Shown in pieces: positions 1 through 10,818 of a stretch of 64,000 nucleotides of DNA. Every line of letters begins with the position of its first letter. The first letter of the stretch is position 1. Source of the DNA: Hemerocallis citrina (taxonomy: Eukaryota > Streptophyta > Magnoliopsida > Asparagales > Asphodelaceae); contig CM030361.1 of assembly GCA_017893485.1 (NCBI GenBank), positions 139,456,461 to 139,520,460 of the forward strand, read 5' to 3'. Below the pieces are notes generated by a model. It saw nothing but the letters and a program-made list of their open reading frames with translations, ran no database searches and had not been told where the DNA came from. The translations under genes and the position numbers were made by a program.

Positions 1-369
1 ATATTTGAGTCAAAATAGTAGAAAAATGAATTTCATTTTATAAATGAATTCGAACAAATTATAAAAATAAATAATTTAAATACGTAGAAATATTACACGT
101 AACGGTGAAATATATGTAATCGGCACGTCTACTGAAAATACGTGCAATATACGTAAAAACACAAAGATTAAAATAAATGTTTGAGTTGGCTTAAAATAAG
201 ATAAAAATGAATTTTTGAGAAGACGAAAAATGTATATATAGTCGAAATACAAAAATACGTATGATATTTATATTAAAATATGTTATGGATATTATCCGTA
301 ACAGTACAAAATACATGTACGTAACACTCATGGATAAAATTATCATAACTCAATTTTTCGGGTGTTATA
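1..369 (-). repeat. Left (3') LTR of element A, truncated by the window edge
   Basis: It matches 40945-41311 almost throughout and ends GGGTGTTATA, a C-to-T change from the expected GGGTGTTACA. About 3.2 kb of this LTR should lie left of the window. Confidence 0.75.
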
Positions 370-393
370 GTCCCCTCCCCCCCCTAAAAACAG
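370..393 (-). other. Polypurine tract of element A
   Basis: Just inside the LTR the plus strand reads TCCCCTCCCCCCCCT, a long purine run on the element strand. The adjacent text around 395-412 matches the usual end of chromoviral pol (GAGGACAGAAC on the element strand). This is the plus-strand primer for reverse transcription and fixes the minus orientation. Confidence 0.75.
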
Positions 394-1794
394 TTCTGTC
401 CTCAAAACTTACTAGGGTAATAGTTGTATCTTGTACGAGAAAAGCTGCCAATACTAACAAAATAATTGTAGTATAAAAAATATGCATTGTGAAGACCAAA
501 GCAAACTTATTTAAAGAAACTATGAGTATCAAGGTGAATGAGAATGAAACATGAAAGTATTAAAAAATTAGAAAAGTTTAATAGAAAAAGAAACGTGACA
601 ATTACATGTTAAAGTAATTTTCATACAAAAAAAGGAAAATATAAATTAAGTCATTAATTGTGGAAGAATTTTGAAAACAAAATAATTAGCAAGAAATAAG
701 GAAATCATAGAAAAATGCTTTTAAAATAAGTATAGTAAACAAAAGAAAGTAGTAAGAAGTAGTACAAAAAAGAGTAAAACAAAAATAGAAGTATAGAAAT
801 AAATAAGAAAAGTAAAAAGAATAAAAGCATTGAAATAGTATAGACAAATTATAATGCAATAAAAAAATTTAAAAATCGATTAAGAGCGCAATTAAATATT
901 AGGTAGCTAAAAGCTAACAATAATAAAGTGAACAGTATGATAACAAAATAAAAATATCGAAATATAAAACAATCTGATAAATAGTTGAGAAGATCATAAC
1001 AAGTTAAAAGTAGTTAGCGGTAGAATGATTAAAATCGCAAACTGGACTAGTACTATATATTATGAGATAAAAATCGAATTAGCAATTTAAGAGAATGTCG
1101 TTGGATAAAAATCTGAAAATACATAAGTGTTAAATTTTTGTTAACAATAGTAGAAACAATCTAATATAAGTATAATAGTAAAAATTATAAGGATGTGTTT
1201 AAAATAATATCATAAAATTTTCATTTGTAAAAGTTGCATAATAAATTTATAGAATAATGATTAGTATATATCAAATATGTATAAGTTGTTAGGTATAGCA
1301 CGAAAATCAACACATAATATTTTATACGTAAATACGTGTAAAAACTATATGACGAAATAACAATACTATAACATGAAAGTTGTAGGCAATTGGAGGAAAA
1401 AAATAATAGTGAAAGTAGCAATATATAATTGAAATAATATATAATATTAATTGGGATAGAAATAAAATGTAGATAGTTAACGAAAGTATAAATAATAAAA
1501 TTCATATTATATGAGTAGCAAACATATCAAAGATAGATTAGCAATAAAATATAAAGTTGGAATTGAATAAAATACAAAGTAATAAAATAATTAATAGTAA
1601 CCAGTAATATAGATTGAAAAATAAAATAATAATAACACAGATATGATAGATGCAGAAGCAAATATAAATAGTAAGCTAATTAATTAAATGCGTATATAAG
1701 TATATCTGTATTATATATAATAAAGTTGAAGTAGTATAAGCGAAGTTGTAAAACATTGGAAAATGGTAAAAATGGAATAGCGGTAAGTAATATA
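394..1794 (-). mobile_element. Non-coding interior of element A, left part
   Basis: Strongly AT-rich, with A far more common than T on the plus strand. Short reading frames exist on both strands, but none has recognisable protein features. I see no gene here. Confidence 0.5.
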
Positions 1795-2247
1795 TCTATA
1801 TAATAAAACACAAAGAAAGCTATCAAGTGGCTCTCCTTCATTCCCCCTAAAAATCAAAGGCCGAGATCTAACCTCACAATACATATTTTTTTCCCCAAAA
1901 GTTTTTCCCCAAAACTCAAATTCAAATCTCCCACCTAAAACAATTCCTATATTTATTTAAATTTTTTTTTCTCTCTCCCCCTCCTCTTCTATTAAAAAAA
2001 TTAAGAAAACACAAATTTTAAAAATTCAAAAATTTAAAAAAAAATAAAAATTTTAAAACTTTTAAAAAATTCAAAAAAAAATAAAAAAATTCATAAAATA
2101 TGTTTTTTGCTGGACCCCCAAAAGTTTCTCATATAATATGTTTGCTACTTCAATTAATTTGCTGGATCTCCAAAACTATTTTATATGATCAAACAAGGTG
2201 CACCGTTCTAAGACGTGTCGTAGGCACGTGTCAACGGGCAAACCTAG
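1795..2247 (+). mobile_element. Non-autonomous Helitron H1
   Basis: A 453-bp unit starting TCTATATAATAAAACAC after an A and ending CTAG before a T, as expected for Helitron insertion between A and T. The 3' end carries an imperfect GGCACGTG palindrome at about 2220-2232, some 12 nt before CTAG. Both ends resemble the inverted unit at 43500-44126, including the shared start TATATAATAAA and an AAAGCTATCAARTGGCT block. No Rep/helicase coding is present. Ends were set by eye. Confidence 0.7.
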
Positions 2248-2289
2248 TATAGAAATAAAAGTGGGGGTTATTAAAGTAGAAAAATCTCT

Positions 2290-2480
2290 TTTGGTGTGGG
2301 TTCGCCTCGTTAGTGCCCAACTGCAGGCTTGCCTCCTTGACATCAAGTTGCAGATTTTCTTTCACGACATCCGGTTGCAGTTTGTCTTCTGCACATTTGG
2401 TTGCAGATTTTGTCTCCCCGACATCCAGTTGCAGTTTGCCTCCATTGACGTCTAGGTGCATATTTACCTTCTCGACATTA
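2290..2480. repeat. 27-bp minisatellite, about 6 degenerate copies
   Basis: Repeated TTGCAG(A/T)TTT...GACATC units with a 27-bp period. On the minus strand each unit reads as nine residues built around LQLDV. The copies are imperfect and the frame has no flanking domain, so it is probably not a protein. Confidence 0.6.
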
Positions 2481-2857
2481 GGTTGTTATTCCATATATAC
2501 TTGGATATTGGATGTTTAATTTAAAGTATGATATATTTTTTTGAAATTTGTGATATAAAAATAGGAGTAAAAGTAGGGAATGAAGTAGGAAATTATAACG
2601 ATAAAATATTAAAATAAAAGTATAGATTTTAAATATCGAACATATAAAATTAGTAGTATTGAAAAAGATTTATAACATTAAGAAAAAATAGTATAAAGTA
2701 TATGCATGAGCTCAAATACAAATAAGAACAATAATTATGTAGTGTAGTAAATTATGATAATAAACATAAATAATTATATGAAATATATATATATATATAG
2801 TAATGTAGTAATTGGATAAGGAAAAAATGATATGTATAGCAAGTATATTGAAATGCA

Positions 2858-2859
<2 letters not shown>

Positions 2860-2910
<51 letters not shown>

Positions 2911-2926
2911 GAGAGAGAGAGAGAGA
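2860..2926. repeat. (TA)n-(GA)n compound microsatellite
   Basis: About 24 TA units at 2860-2907 followed by about 8 GA units at 2910-2926. Confidence 0.95.
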
Positions 2927-3691
2927 CAACAGTGGAAAGTATATGTAGTGACCAAGAATGTAAAGATAATAAAAATTGAAGAAAAAAGAAAATATAAATA
3001 GTGAGTGTAGGAATTATATTAGAGGAGTGTAAAGCTACAAAATTAATAAGTAGCTATTAATAGTAAAAGGTAAATATAACAGAAGGTAAGAAATCATAAG
3101 TATAACCAAATAGTAATAAAATGGAATCTTATTGTGTAGAGATATATTGCATTTATATAAGTAAAAATATTGCAATCATGTTAAAATATACTAAAATAAA
3201 TAAGACAACATAAAATAAAGGAAAAATATTGTATCGTGAAGTATTCATAAAGTGAATGTAAACATACAAAAATCAAAATTCAAAATCTAATAGAAACAAT
3301 AACAAAGGAAAATGATAGTCTTAATAATAATTTAATAAGTAGTAATTCAAAACCTAATAGAATACGTAAAAGTAATAGCAAAAATAAATAAGTAACGTAA
3401 AAGCACATAAAAGTAAGGAAGATAAAACATAAAGAAAGAAAATAAGTAAGTCAAACTTAAAAGATTAAGGCTAAGGGTTGTAGATAAAATAATAAATATC
3501 AAAGTGAATTAATAGTATAAGAAAATATTTATTTGAAAAATATTAAATGTTAAAGATAAAAAATACTATGAGAAAAATACACGAAGAAAAATTAAAGAGA
3601 AAAGCTTAGTCTACGTATAAAGTATCATGAATGTATGTTCAAACCAACCATACCACTCGTAATACCAAGGAAAAACACTATCAGGAAGCGT

Positions 3692-3704
3692 GGCTCTGAT
3701 ACCA
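3692..3704 (-). other. Extra tRNA-iMet primer-binding site outside element B
   Basis: The minus strand reads TGGTATCAGAGCC three bases outside the left LTR of B. A 22-bp stretch here is also found inside the right LTR of B (10797-10818). A 3' LTR should not have a primer site on its outer side, so the left LTR of B also looks like a 5' LTR of something to its left. Confidence 0.85.
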
Positions 3705-3969
3705 CTCTGTAACGCCCCGAATCCCAAATACACTGAATTCGAGATGTTCTGCAGGATCTTTCCGCTTCCTTTAGTACAATTTTACAAGAAAATTTAAACT
3801 TTTCACTTTACATCAGAGTTTACATGATTACATTACACTTTACATTGCACAGCGGAAGTAAAATTTTACGACAATGAAAACAAGTATGTAACAACATTGA
3901 GTAATCTTTAAGCATTTGTTCCTCTTTATTCTTTATCAAGCCATTTACCTGCATATAAGACTGTGGGTA

Positions 3970-3990
3970 CGTCAGTTTATTCAACCGACG
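3970..3990 (-). promoter_or_regulatory. Conserved LTR hairpin, element B
   Basis: Plus strand CGTCAGTT, 5-nt loop, AACCGACG. On the element strand all eight stem pairs form if one G-U wobble is allowed. It lies about 262 nt from the LTR 3' end. The second copy is at 11081-11101. Equivalent hairpins occur in A, C and E. Confidence 0.6.
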
Positions 3991-4184
3991 ATAATTATAC
4001 ATGGCCATCCTCTCTATGCCAGAAATAGTATAACGATTCTCATTTCTTAACAGATCACAAACTTGTTCACATATCAAAATAAAGTAAAGGGGAAAATCTT
4101 AATGATGTCGTGTCGTGTTTGTGCACTTAATCCTTAATGCAATTATTTAATTTACATGACACTAATGCGCACTTGTTCGGATTC

Positions 4185-4204
4185 TATGCATCCCATACTA
4201 CATA
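4185..4204 (-). promoter_or_regulatory. 20-bp LTR box shared by families A, B, C and E
   Basis: On the element strand it reads TATGTAGTATGGGATGCATA. The same 20 bases occur at 18656-18675 (C, plus strand), 25895-25914 (E) and 29058-29077 (A), each 157-195 nt from the conserved hairpin. In B and E the surrounding 50 bp are also identical, and A differs at one base. The role is unknown; an RNA 3'-end or packaging function is possible. Confidence 0.65.
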
Positions 4205-4994
4205 GGTCCGAGGGCAAGCCTCTTAATCGTTCTTCATTCTTGTAGGGTTCAATCCCTCGCCATGACTTAATCTACTACTGTAATTACGGTGAGTATCCTA
4301 GATGATCTATGTGTACAAGCTCGTGTACAGAAAATTCTGGAGGGGAATTCCACGCCATGTCTTGACTCATCAAGCATGCATTTTGAGGCAATTCAGCCTC
4401 ACTTCATGGCACACGATCCTCTTGCAGTCACCAAACATCCCACAAGCGTGGCTAGAGTCCGATCATTCTGAGTTGTGCCCACGCCATGTCTTGGCTCATC
4501 AAGCATGCATTCTGTGGCTCACACACCCGCACCGTAAACCCTAGTTCTCATGCTCGTGTTTTTCTCTCACTTTCATCACATCTCCACTATGTACTAATTA
4601 TTAGAATCATGAATAAAAATCAAAGCTCTAGAGTTAGCCTCTCCACTAAACCGGACTTATTCATTTCATTCAAACATGACCAACCTTGGTCTTTCAATAC
4701 TCATTTCATTTCATTTCTTTCCAATGCCGGGGGAGACTTAGCTACTCTTTTGTTTCAATTTCCAATTCACAACTTCCAATTTGAGCATTTCCAACTCATA
4801 ATTCATTTAATAGTCTCTCGGACTTCCTTTATCATGATCTTAGCTTTAATATTCATTTAATCCTCAATTCAAATCGATGATTCATTTCATGTAAATTCAT
4901 GCAACAACAAATAGAATTTACCAACATCAACCATAAGATTCACAACTTTTAACATAAACCAAATAAAATCTCTGACATCTCAAAATATTCTGGA

Positions 4995-5761
4995 CAGTCG
5001 ACTTGGAGAAAGTCCAGTCGACTTGTTCAGTCAAATCAAGTTCTTCATAACTGCTCAGGAGAGTCGACTGCTGCACATGGCCAGTCGGCTGCTCTGAAAT
5101 TTTCATGTTCAAAATATCATTCACGTGACAGTCGACTGTCATTTAATCAGTCGTCTGTCCTGGGTTTCAACTGTACATTTTCATACTCAGCCCAGTCGAC
5201 TTGCTACTTGCATTAAGTCGACTGAACAGGTTAAATTTCAATTTAAAGAATCATCATTCCCTTCTATTCTTCAACTCACACGCATCAATACAATATATTC
5301 ATACTACATAAACATGTAATCTCTTAGCTGTTCGCTAACATCACCACATACAGTTTCACATAGCTAATGTTTTCTTTCCTCAAGAGAAATGTTTAGCATG
5401 CATTTTCATTTACTCGTCACTTACTTGCAGAGATGAATACTAAATCTCAAATTAGCACACTAGAACATCACAACAGAAATACTTCGTTTCATGGAATTTC
5501 TGGACTATTCTTAGTTTAATTCAATACCGGTCGGCTGTTTACATCAACAGTCGACTGTACGGGTTATTTCCAGTTTTGCTAATTATCACTAGTTCTTTTT
5601 CATCTGTTCATGTCTCCTCAGTCATGTACAATATGGGGAAATAAGTTTAGCAATCATTCTATCACTTCAGTTTTGTATACACGTACATTATTAAATTTTC
5701 CAATAAATCATGAATAAACATTCGCCTCGTACCAGTCCATTTGTCCACGTGACAGTCGACT
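4995..5761. repeat. GTCGACTG palindrome cluster in the B LTR
   Basis: Eight GTCGACT cores starting at 4997, 5017, 5063, 5131, 5195, 5217, 5550 and 5755, most within CAGTCGACTG, plus variants such as CAGTCGGCTG and CAGTCGTCTG. The other LTR has the same cluster at about 12106-12872, with one site mutated to CAGTCAACTG. Confidence 0.85.
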
Positions 5762-6675
5762 ATACAGGCCTATTTCAGTCTTATTTACAGTGTCATTACT
5801 TCATTATTAGTCCTTCACAACTTACATCATAAACATACACAGGGCAATCTAATAAAGTTAAACTTACTTTTCACAAGCACGGTAATAATCATTATTGCCA
5901 TAACATAATTTCTATATTAGAAGTCCTGAGAAACACCCACCTTACTGACGAAATAAACGAATCCAGTAAAGCTTCTTAATGCAATGCACGACTCCTTGCT
6001 CCTTGCTCCACACCGAAGGCTCCTCTGTAGAGATGATCGGCCTCCAAGAGAACTCTCACTCACCAACTCTACAATATAGTATATATATATATCTTCTTTC
6101 AAGGGATTTTAGTGTAGAAGATGTCTAAGAGAGAGGGGTATTTATACACCATTTTGGGTGAGATGGAGGGCTAGGATTCAGTAGATAGTTATAGGGTCAA
6201 GGGCTAGGATGAACTAGGGAGTTGTAATAACTACCCACACTCTAGATAACCACCCATGACTTGATCCACTTCTCTTCCCAACCCGGCCAAGAAAGTGTGC
6301 TCATGCACGTGTATGTGAAATGCACGTGCATGCACTAGTCACCATAAAAGAAAACTTGTACAAAATATAAAATAAAAGTCTTTTAAAAAAAATGTTCCAC
6401 ATTACAGGTTGTAAATAAAATAGAATTAAACCATGGGCTTTAATTAATGGCCCAAAACAATAGTTATTTAAAAACAAAATAAATGAAGTACATTTTGGGC
6501 TTTAAGGAAAAGGGCTTTTTATCTAATTAAAATAAGGCTTTGGTACAAAACAATTAAAAGCACAAATTGAAATATCTTTACTCATCTTGATGAAAATATT
6601 AACCAAAATATTACACGTGCACACTACGTGCCAAATAAATAATTTTTCATTAATTTGAAAAATCAGGGTATTACA

Positions 6676-6693
6676 ACACTCCCTCCTTAGAAT
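6676..6693 (-). other. Polypurine tract of element B
   Basis: The element strand reads CTAAGGAGGGAGTGT against the 3' LTR, the same motif as in element C. Confidence 0.85.
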
Positions 6694-6775
6694 AGTTCCG
6701 TCCCCGAAACTACAGTCCAGAGCGAGAGAAACAAGAATACAATACAACAACAAGAACAAAGATACAAAGATACAA

Positions 6776-7093
6776 TCAAACAAAAAGCTCAGGATAGTCC
6801 TTCAACATCCTCTCCTCAGATTCCCAAGTAGCCTCTTCAACCAAATGGTTTCTCCAGACTACCTTGACTATCGGTATCGTCTTATTCCTCAAGACTTTCT
6901 CCCTACGGTCAACAATCTCAACAGGAGACTCGATGTAGTTCAGATCCAACTGCAAACCTTCCGGCACTTCAGGCAAATGATGACTCGGGTCTGGAATATA
7001 ACCTCTCAGCATAGACACATGAAAGACATTGTGCACCTGAGATAACTCTTCCGGTAATTCAAGCCGATAAGCAGTTTTTCCGATCCTTTTCAA
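6776..7093 (-). pseudogene. Element B integrase C-terminus with chromodomain-like tail
   Basis: The frame starts RIGKTAYRLELPEELSQVHN, which is the GPY/F-side end of chromoviral integrase, including VFHVSMLRGYIPD. It ends in a chromodomain-like segment with VEIVDRREKVLRNK and EEATWESEERM near residues 60-100. In chromoviruses this tail binds histone marks and directs integration to heterochromatin. It is out of frame with the main pol piece because one base appears missing near 7110-7120, where KL(S)PRFIGPYKIL is expected. With that base it would continue 7108-8934. Confidence 0.85.
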
Positions 7094-7107
7094 TATCTTA
7101 TACGGGC

Positions 7108-8934
7108 CTATAAACCTCGGGCTAACTTCCCGCCTTTGCCAAAACGAACCACACCTTTACTGGGTGATACCTTTAGAAAGACGAAGTCACCAACCTCAAA
7201 CTCAAGGTCCCTCCTCCGGTTGTCTGCATAGCTTTTCTGCCTACTCTGAGCTTCTACCAACCTTTTCCTGATCAGAACAATCTTCTCAGAAGTTTGCTGC
7301 ACAAGCTCAGGACCAAACAACTGACGCTCCCCAACTTCATACCAACAAACAGGTGTCCTGCACTTCCTGCCATATAGAGCTTCGTACGGTGCCATCCCAA
7401 TGCTAGCCTGAAAACTGTTGTTGTAGGCAAACTCTACCAAAGGTAAATACCTTTCCCAACTGCCTCCAAAGTCTAGTATACAACACCGAAGCATATCCTC
7501 AAGAATACGGTTGACTCTCTCGGTCTGCCCATCGGTTTGCGGATGAAAAGCAGTGCTGAAATCTGTCTTGGTCCCCAAAGCTGTCTGAAGACTCCTCCAG
7601 AAATGCGAAGTAAACCGTGCATCTCGATCAGATACAATAGTTGACGGAACACCATGAAGCTGGACAATCTCGCCAACATACAACTCAGCCAACTTGTCCA
7701 TCGAAGCAGTGAGTTTCATCACCAAAAAGTGAGCGGACTTGGTTAGTCGATCGACTATAACCCAAATCGCATCATTGCCTTTAGGACTCTTAGGCAATCC
7801 CGTAATGAAATTCATACTGATGTTATCCCACTTCCATTCCGGAATAGGTAACGGCTGTAATAGACCTCCGGGTCTCTGATTTTCGGCTTTGACTTGCTGA
7901 CAAACCTCACACTTCGCCACAAATTCAGCCACATCCCACTTCAAACCTGACCACCAGAAATGCTGTTTGATGTCTTTGTACATCTTAGTACTCACAGGAT
8001 GTACCGACAAAAGAGTAGCATGTGCCTCCTGAAGAATACTCTCTTTCAGGTCCGCCTGATTTGGAACACATAGCCTATCTCCGAACCACAGCACTCCATC
8101 CCTGATTTGAAATCCGGACAACCTGCCAGCACCAACCTGCTCCTTCATCTCCAAAATATCAGCATCAAGCTCTTGACTTGCAATGATCCTTGTATTCAGG
8201 ATAGGCTGGAGCTTCAACTGAGCCAAAGATGCCCCCAATCCTTGCAAGACAACTTCAATACCTGCTCGGTCCAATTCCTCAATCAGATGCTTCTGAGTCG
8301 TAATCAAACTGGCTAAACTGCTCTTGCGGCTAAGTGCATCAGCCACAACATTAGCCTTTCCAGGATGATACTTGATCTCAGGTCGCATGTCCTCAAGCAC
8401 TTCCAACCATCTTCGCTGCCTCAGATTCAGATCCCTCTGCTGATATATATACTTCAAGCTCTTGTGGTCCGTGTACATGTTCAATTTCTCACCGTACACG
8501 TAGTGCCTCCATTGCTTTAGGGCAAAGATAATCGCAGCCAACTCCAGATCATGAGTCGAGTAATTCTTCTCATGCAGTCGTAGTTGCCTAGACCCATAAG
8601 CGATTACTTTTCCCTCTTGCATTAAGACACAACCAAGCCCACAATGTGAAGCATCGCTATAAACATCATACTCAACACCTGCTCTAGGCAAAGCCAAAAT
8701 AGGTGCAGTAGTCAGCTTCTCTTTCAACTCCTGAAAGCTCGCCTCACATTGCTCAGTCCACTTGAAGTTCACATTCTTCTTGGTCAGTCCAGTAAGCGGC
8801 ACGGCTATCTGAGCATAACCTTGAATGAATCTCGTGTAGTATCCAGTCATCCCAAGAAAGCTTCTGACTTCCTTCACTGTAGTAGGCCTAGCCCAATCTC
8901 TCACTGCCTCTATCTTCTGAGGGTCAGTTGCCAC
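7108..8934 (-). pseudogene. Element B RT C-terminus, RNase H and integrase
   Basis: A 608-residue piece of pol. Residues 1-60 are the RT end (VRSFLGMTGYYTRFI). Residues about 85-205 are RNase H with YSDASH, the ELAA helix, TDHKSL and ADALSRK. Integrase follows: the zinc-finger part (HATLLSVH...CEVCQQ) at about 310-355, then the core. The first catalytic Asp is replaced by Asn (SMNFITGLP instead of MDF). The second Asp (SDRDARF) and the Glu (QTERVNR) remain. Upstream it is cut from the RT N-part by two in-frame stops (about 8935 and 9001). As it stands it cannot give active integrase. Confidence 0.9.
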
Positions 8935-9000
8935 TCACTCCTTAGAAAGGATGTGACCTAGGAATGCCACTTCAGATTTCCAGAAATCACACTTGGATAA

Positions 9001-9897
9001 CTAGGCATACAACTTCTGCTCTTCCAGCTTCTTCAAAATTGCTGCCAGATGCTCGGTGTGCTCCTCCTCTGACTTGGAGTACACGAGGATATCGTCGATA
9101 AACACTACGACGAAAGAATCAATGAACGGCCTCAGAACTCTGTTCATCAAATCCATGAAGATTGAGGGTGCATTCGTCACTCCGAATTGCATAACTAAGA
9201 ATTCGTAATGCCCATGTCGAGTTCTAAATGCAGTTTTGTGCACATCTTCAGCTTTCACTCGAACTTGGTGATATCCTGATCGAAGATCTATTTTGGAGAA
9301 TACAGCCGCTCCTTGTAGACGATCGAACAAGTCATCAATTCGAGGAATAGGATACTTATTCTGAACAGTGACCTTATTCAGCTCCCGGTAATCGATACAC
9401 ATTCTCATCGATCCATCCTTCTTCTTTACCAAAAGCACTGGTGCTCCCCAAGGTGACGCACTAGGTTGAATAAAGCCTTTCTCCAACAGTTCCTCAATCT
9501 GCTGTTTCACCTCATCCTGTTCCCCTGGAGCCATCTTATACGGTGCCTTAGAAATGGGTGCACTTCCCGGTTGAATAGTGATGCTGAACTCTACATCACG
9601 ATGCGGGGGTAACCCAGGAAAATCATCCAAGAACACAGTCGGATAGTCCCGAACCACAGGAATCCCTTGCACTTCCACAGGAGTCTCTTCCTTGCGGATA
9701 GCTGCCACCAGCTTAGAACATTTCTGCTTCCCTTGGAAAGTGACTTCAGGTCCACCTGGAGCCTTCACTGTTACCGTCTTGGTCTTACACTCGATGCTTG
9801 CACTGTACACCGACATCCAATCGATGCCAATGATAACATCGACTCCCAAGATAGTCAGCTCGATCAGATCAATGCCAAAGATTCGATCCCTAATCAC
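9001..9897 (-). pseudogene. Element B protease end and reverse transcriptase
   Basis: 298 residues. The start covers the end of protease ([13 protein letters not shown]), then the linker ([13 protein letters not shown]), then RT with [24 protein letters not shown] and the active-site motif [10 protein letters not shown]. It copies the RNA genome into DNA in the retrotransposon particle. It stops at a TAG after QKLYA, where family members continue LSKC(D/E)FW. A second stop about 66 bases on (TGA in SKE*VATDPQ) separates it from the RNase H piece. A frameshift near 9900-9922 separates it from the protease catalytic part. Confidence 0.9.
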
Positions 9898-9922
9898 AAT
9901 CTCGCAACCAGCGTAATACCGA

Positions 9923-10126
9923 TCAGTGGTTAAAGTTTCCCCTTGATGGAGTAGCTACTGCTAAGATCTTGCCTGGAAAAATCTTCGGTTCAACTCCCAA
10001 CACTTTAGCAAATTTAGGAGACACAAAAGTATGAGAGGATCCAGTATCGAACAACACAACAGCTTTCATTCCATATTCTGATGTAAATGGTCCATCAAAT
10101 TCGAAGTATGAAACATGATCTTTCAA
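9923..10126 (-). pseudogene. Element B aspartic protease, N-terminal part
   Basis: 67 residues with the retropepsin active-site motif VLFDTGSSHTFVSPKFA intact. It is followed by a frame break into the downstream pol piece. Protease would cut the gag-pol polyprotein. Between this and the gag-like ORF at 10225-10650 there is no nucleocapsid zinc knuckle, so the middle of gag seems lost. Confidence 0.85.
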
Positions 10127-10224
10127 GTGAATATTTCCATTTCATTGAATTCCAAACTTTATACATTCAAATTGAAAAAACATTTCTTAACATCAGAATG
10201 AAAGATAGTAGAAGCTACAACAGT

Positions 10225-10650
10225 CTAACTCCTACAGTTCCTCTTAGCTTCTCGAAGTTCTACCCGTAGTTCATCAACTTCATCCTTCAGCACATCAGTC
10301 AAATTCTTCCTCTTTTCGAGTTCCCATATACGATGACTGAGGACTGAAAGGTCGTCCTTGCGCTTTGCCAGCTGAGCCTCCAATAATCCGACTCTCTCTC
10401 GCAGTGTTTCTACCTGCCTCTGAAGAGAAGCCACAAGACTACTCAAAACTGGTCCCTCTTCTTCATCAGAAGAAGAATCGTCAGGCGAGTCTGGAGGTGG
10501 GGTAATCTCTCGAGATTCAGGCCACTCCTCCTCATCAGAATCTGCTTGCCCAGGATGGTACTCTTCCTCGGGATCAGCCTGTCCAGGATGGTACTCTTCC
10601 TCAATGATATGCCAGTCGTCGTCTCCAGCAGGGTCGAAGTGATCAGCCAT
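10225..10650 (-). CDS. Element B short gag-like ORF
   Basis: 141 residues from MADHFDPAGDDDW; I chose this ATG over an upstream one because the acidic protein begins here. Residues 10-65 are very acidic and contain a duplicated EEYHPGQAD unit and a Ser/Asp/Glu run. Residues about 70-140 form a coiled coil (LQRQVETLRERVGLLEAQL) ending basic. It has no capsid domain and no CCHC knuckle, unlike normal gag of 300-500 residues. Its place directly after the leader and before protease makes it the gag remnant. It may still self-associate, but that is not shown. Confidence 0.6.
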   Translation of the reverse strand: MADHFDPAGDDDWHIIEEEYHPGQADPEEEYHPGQADSDEEEWPESREITPPPDSPDDSSSDEEEGPVLSSLVASLQRQVETLRERVGLLEAQLAKRKDDLSVLSHRIWELEKRKNLTDVLKDEVDELRVELREAKRNCRS

Positions 10651-10802
10651 CTTAGAAATAGATAGGAAAAAGCATGAGTCATAGAGCAATACAAATGTAA
10701 GTCACTTATATTTAAATCTCTAGACTCAGACACACACTCTAATGTCCAGTTCTAGGGTGTCATTCCTTATAAATTTTACAAGTGTGGAAAGCATAGAAGC
10801 GT

Positions 10803-10815
10803 GGCTCTGATACCA
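10803..10815 (-). other. Primer-binding site of element B (tRNA-iMet)
   Basis: The element strand reads TGGTATCAGAGCC three bases inside the 5' LTR, complementary to the 3' end of initiator methionine tRNA. Confidence 0.92.
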
Positions 10816-10818
10816 CTC

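Larger units (their letters stand above)
2481..3707 (-). mobile_element. Non-coding interior of element A, right part
   Basis: AT-rich, A-skewed and free of convincing coding sequence. It contains a microsatellite at 2860-2926 and ends at a primer-binding site (3692-3704) directly against the left LTR of element B. Confidence 0.5.
3708..6675 (-). repeat. 3' LTR of element B
   Basis: 2,968 bp, from TGTAACGCCCC to GGGTATTACA in plus-strand reading. It carries the box/hairpin module (4185-4204, 3970-3990), eight GTCGACT cores (4995-5761), and a TATA-like sequence on the element strand near 6149-6156. Reading frames inside it recur in the other LTR only because the LTRs are duplicates. Confidence 0.92.

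Noticed and set aside
4486..4860. 124-codon frame in the B LTR, kept at 11597-11971
   Set aside because: The two copies are LTR duplicates only 1.2% apart, so conservation is not evidence of coding; no domain seen.
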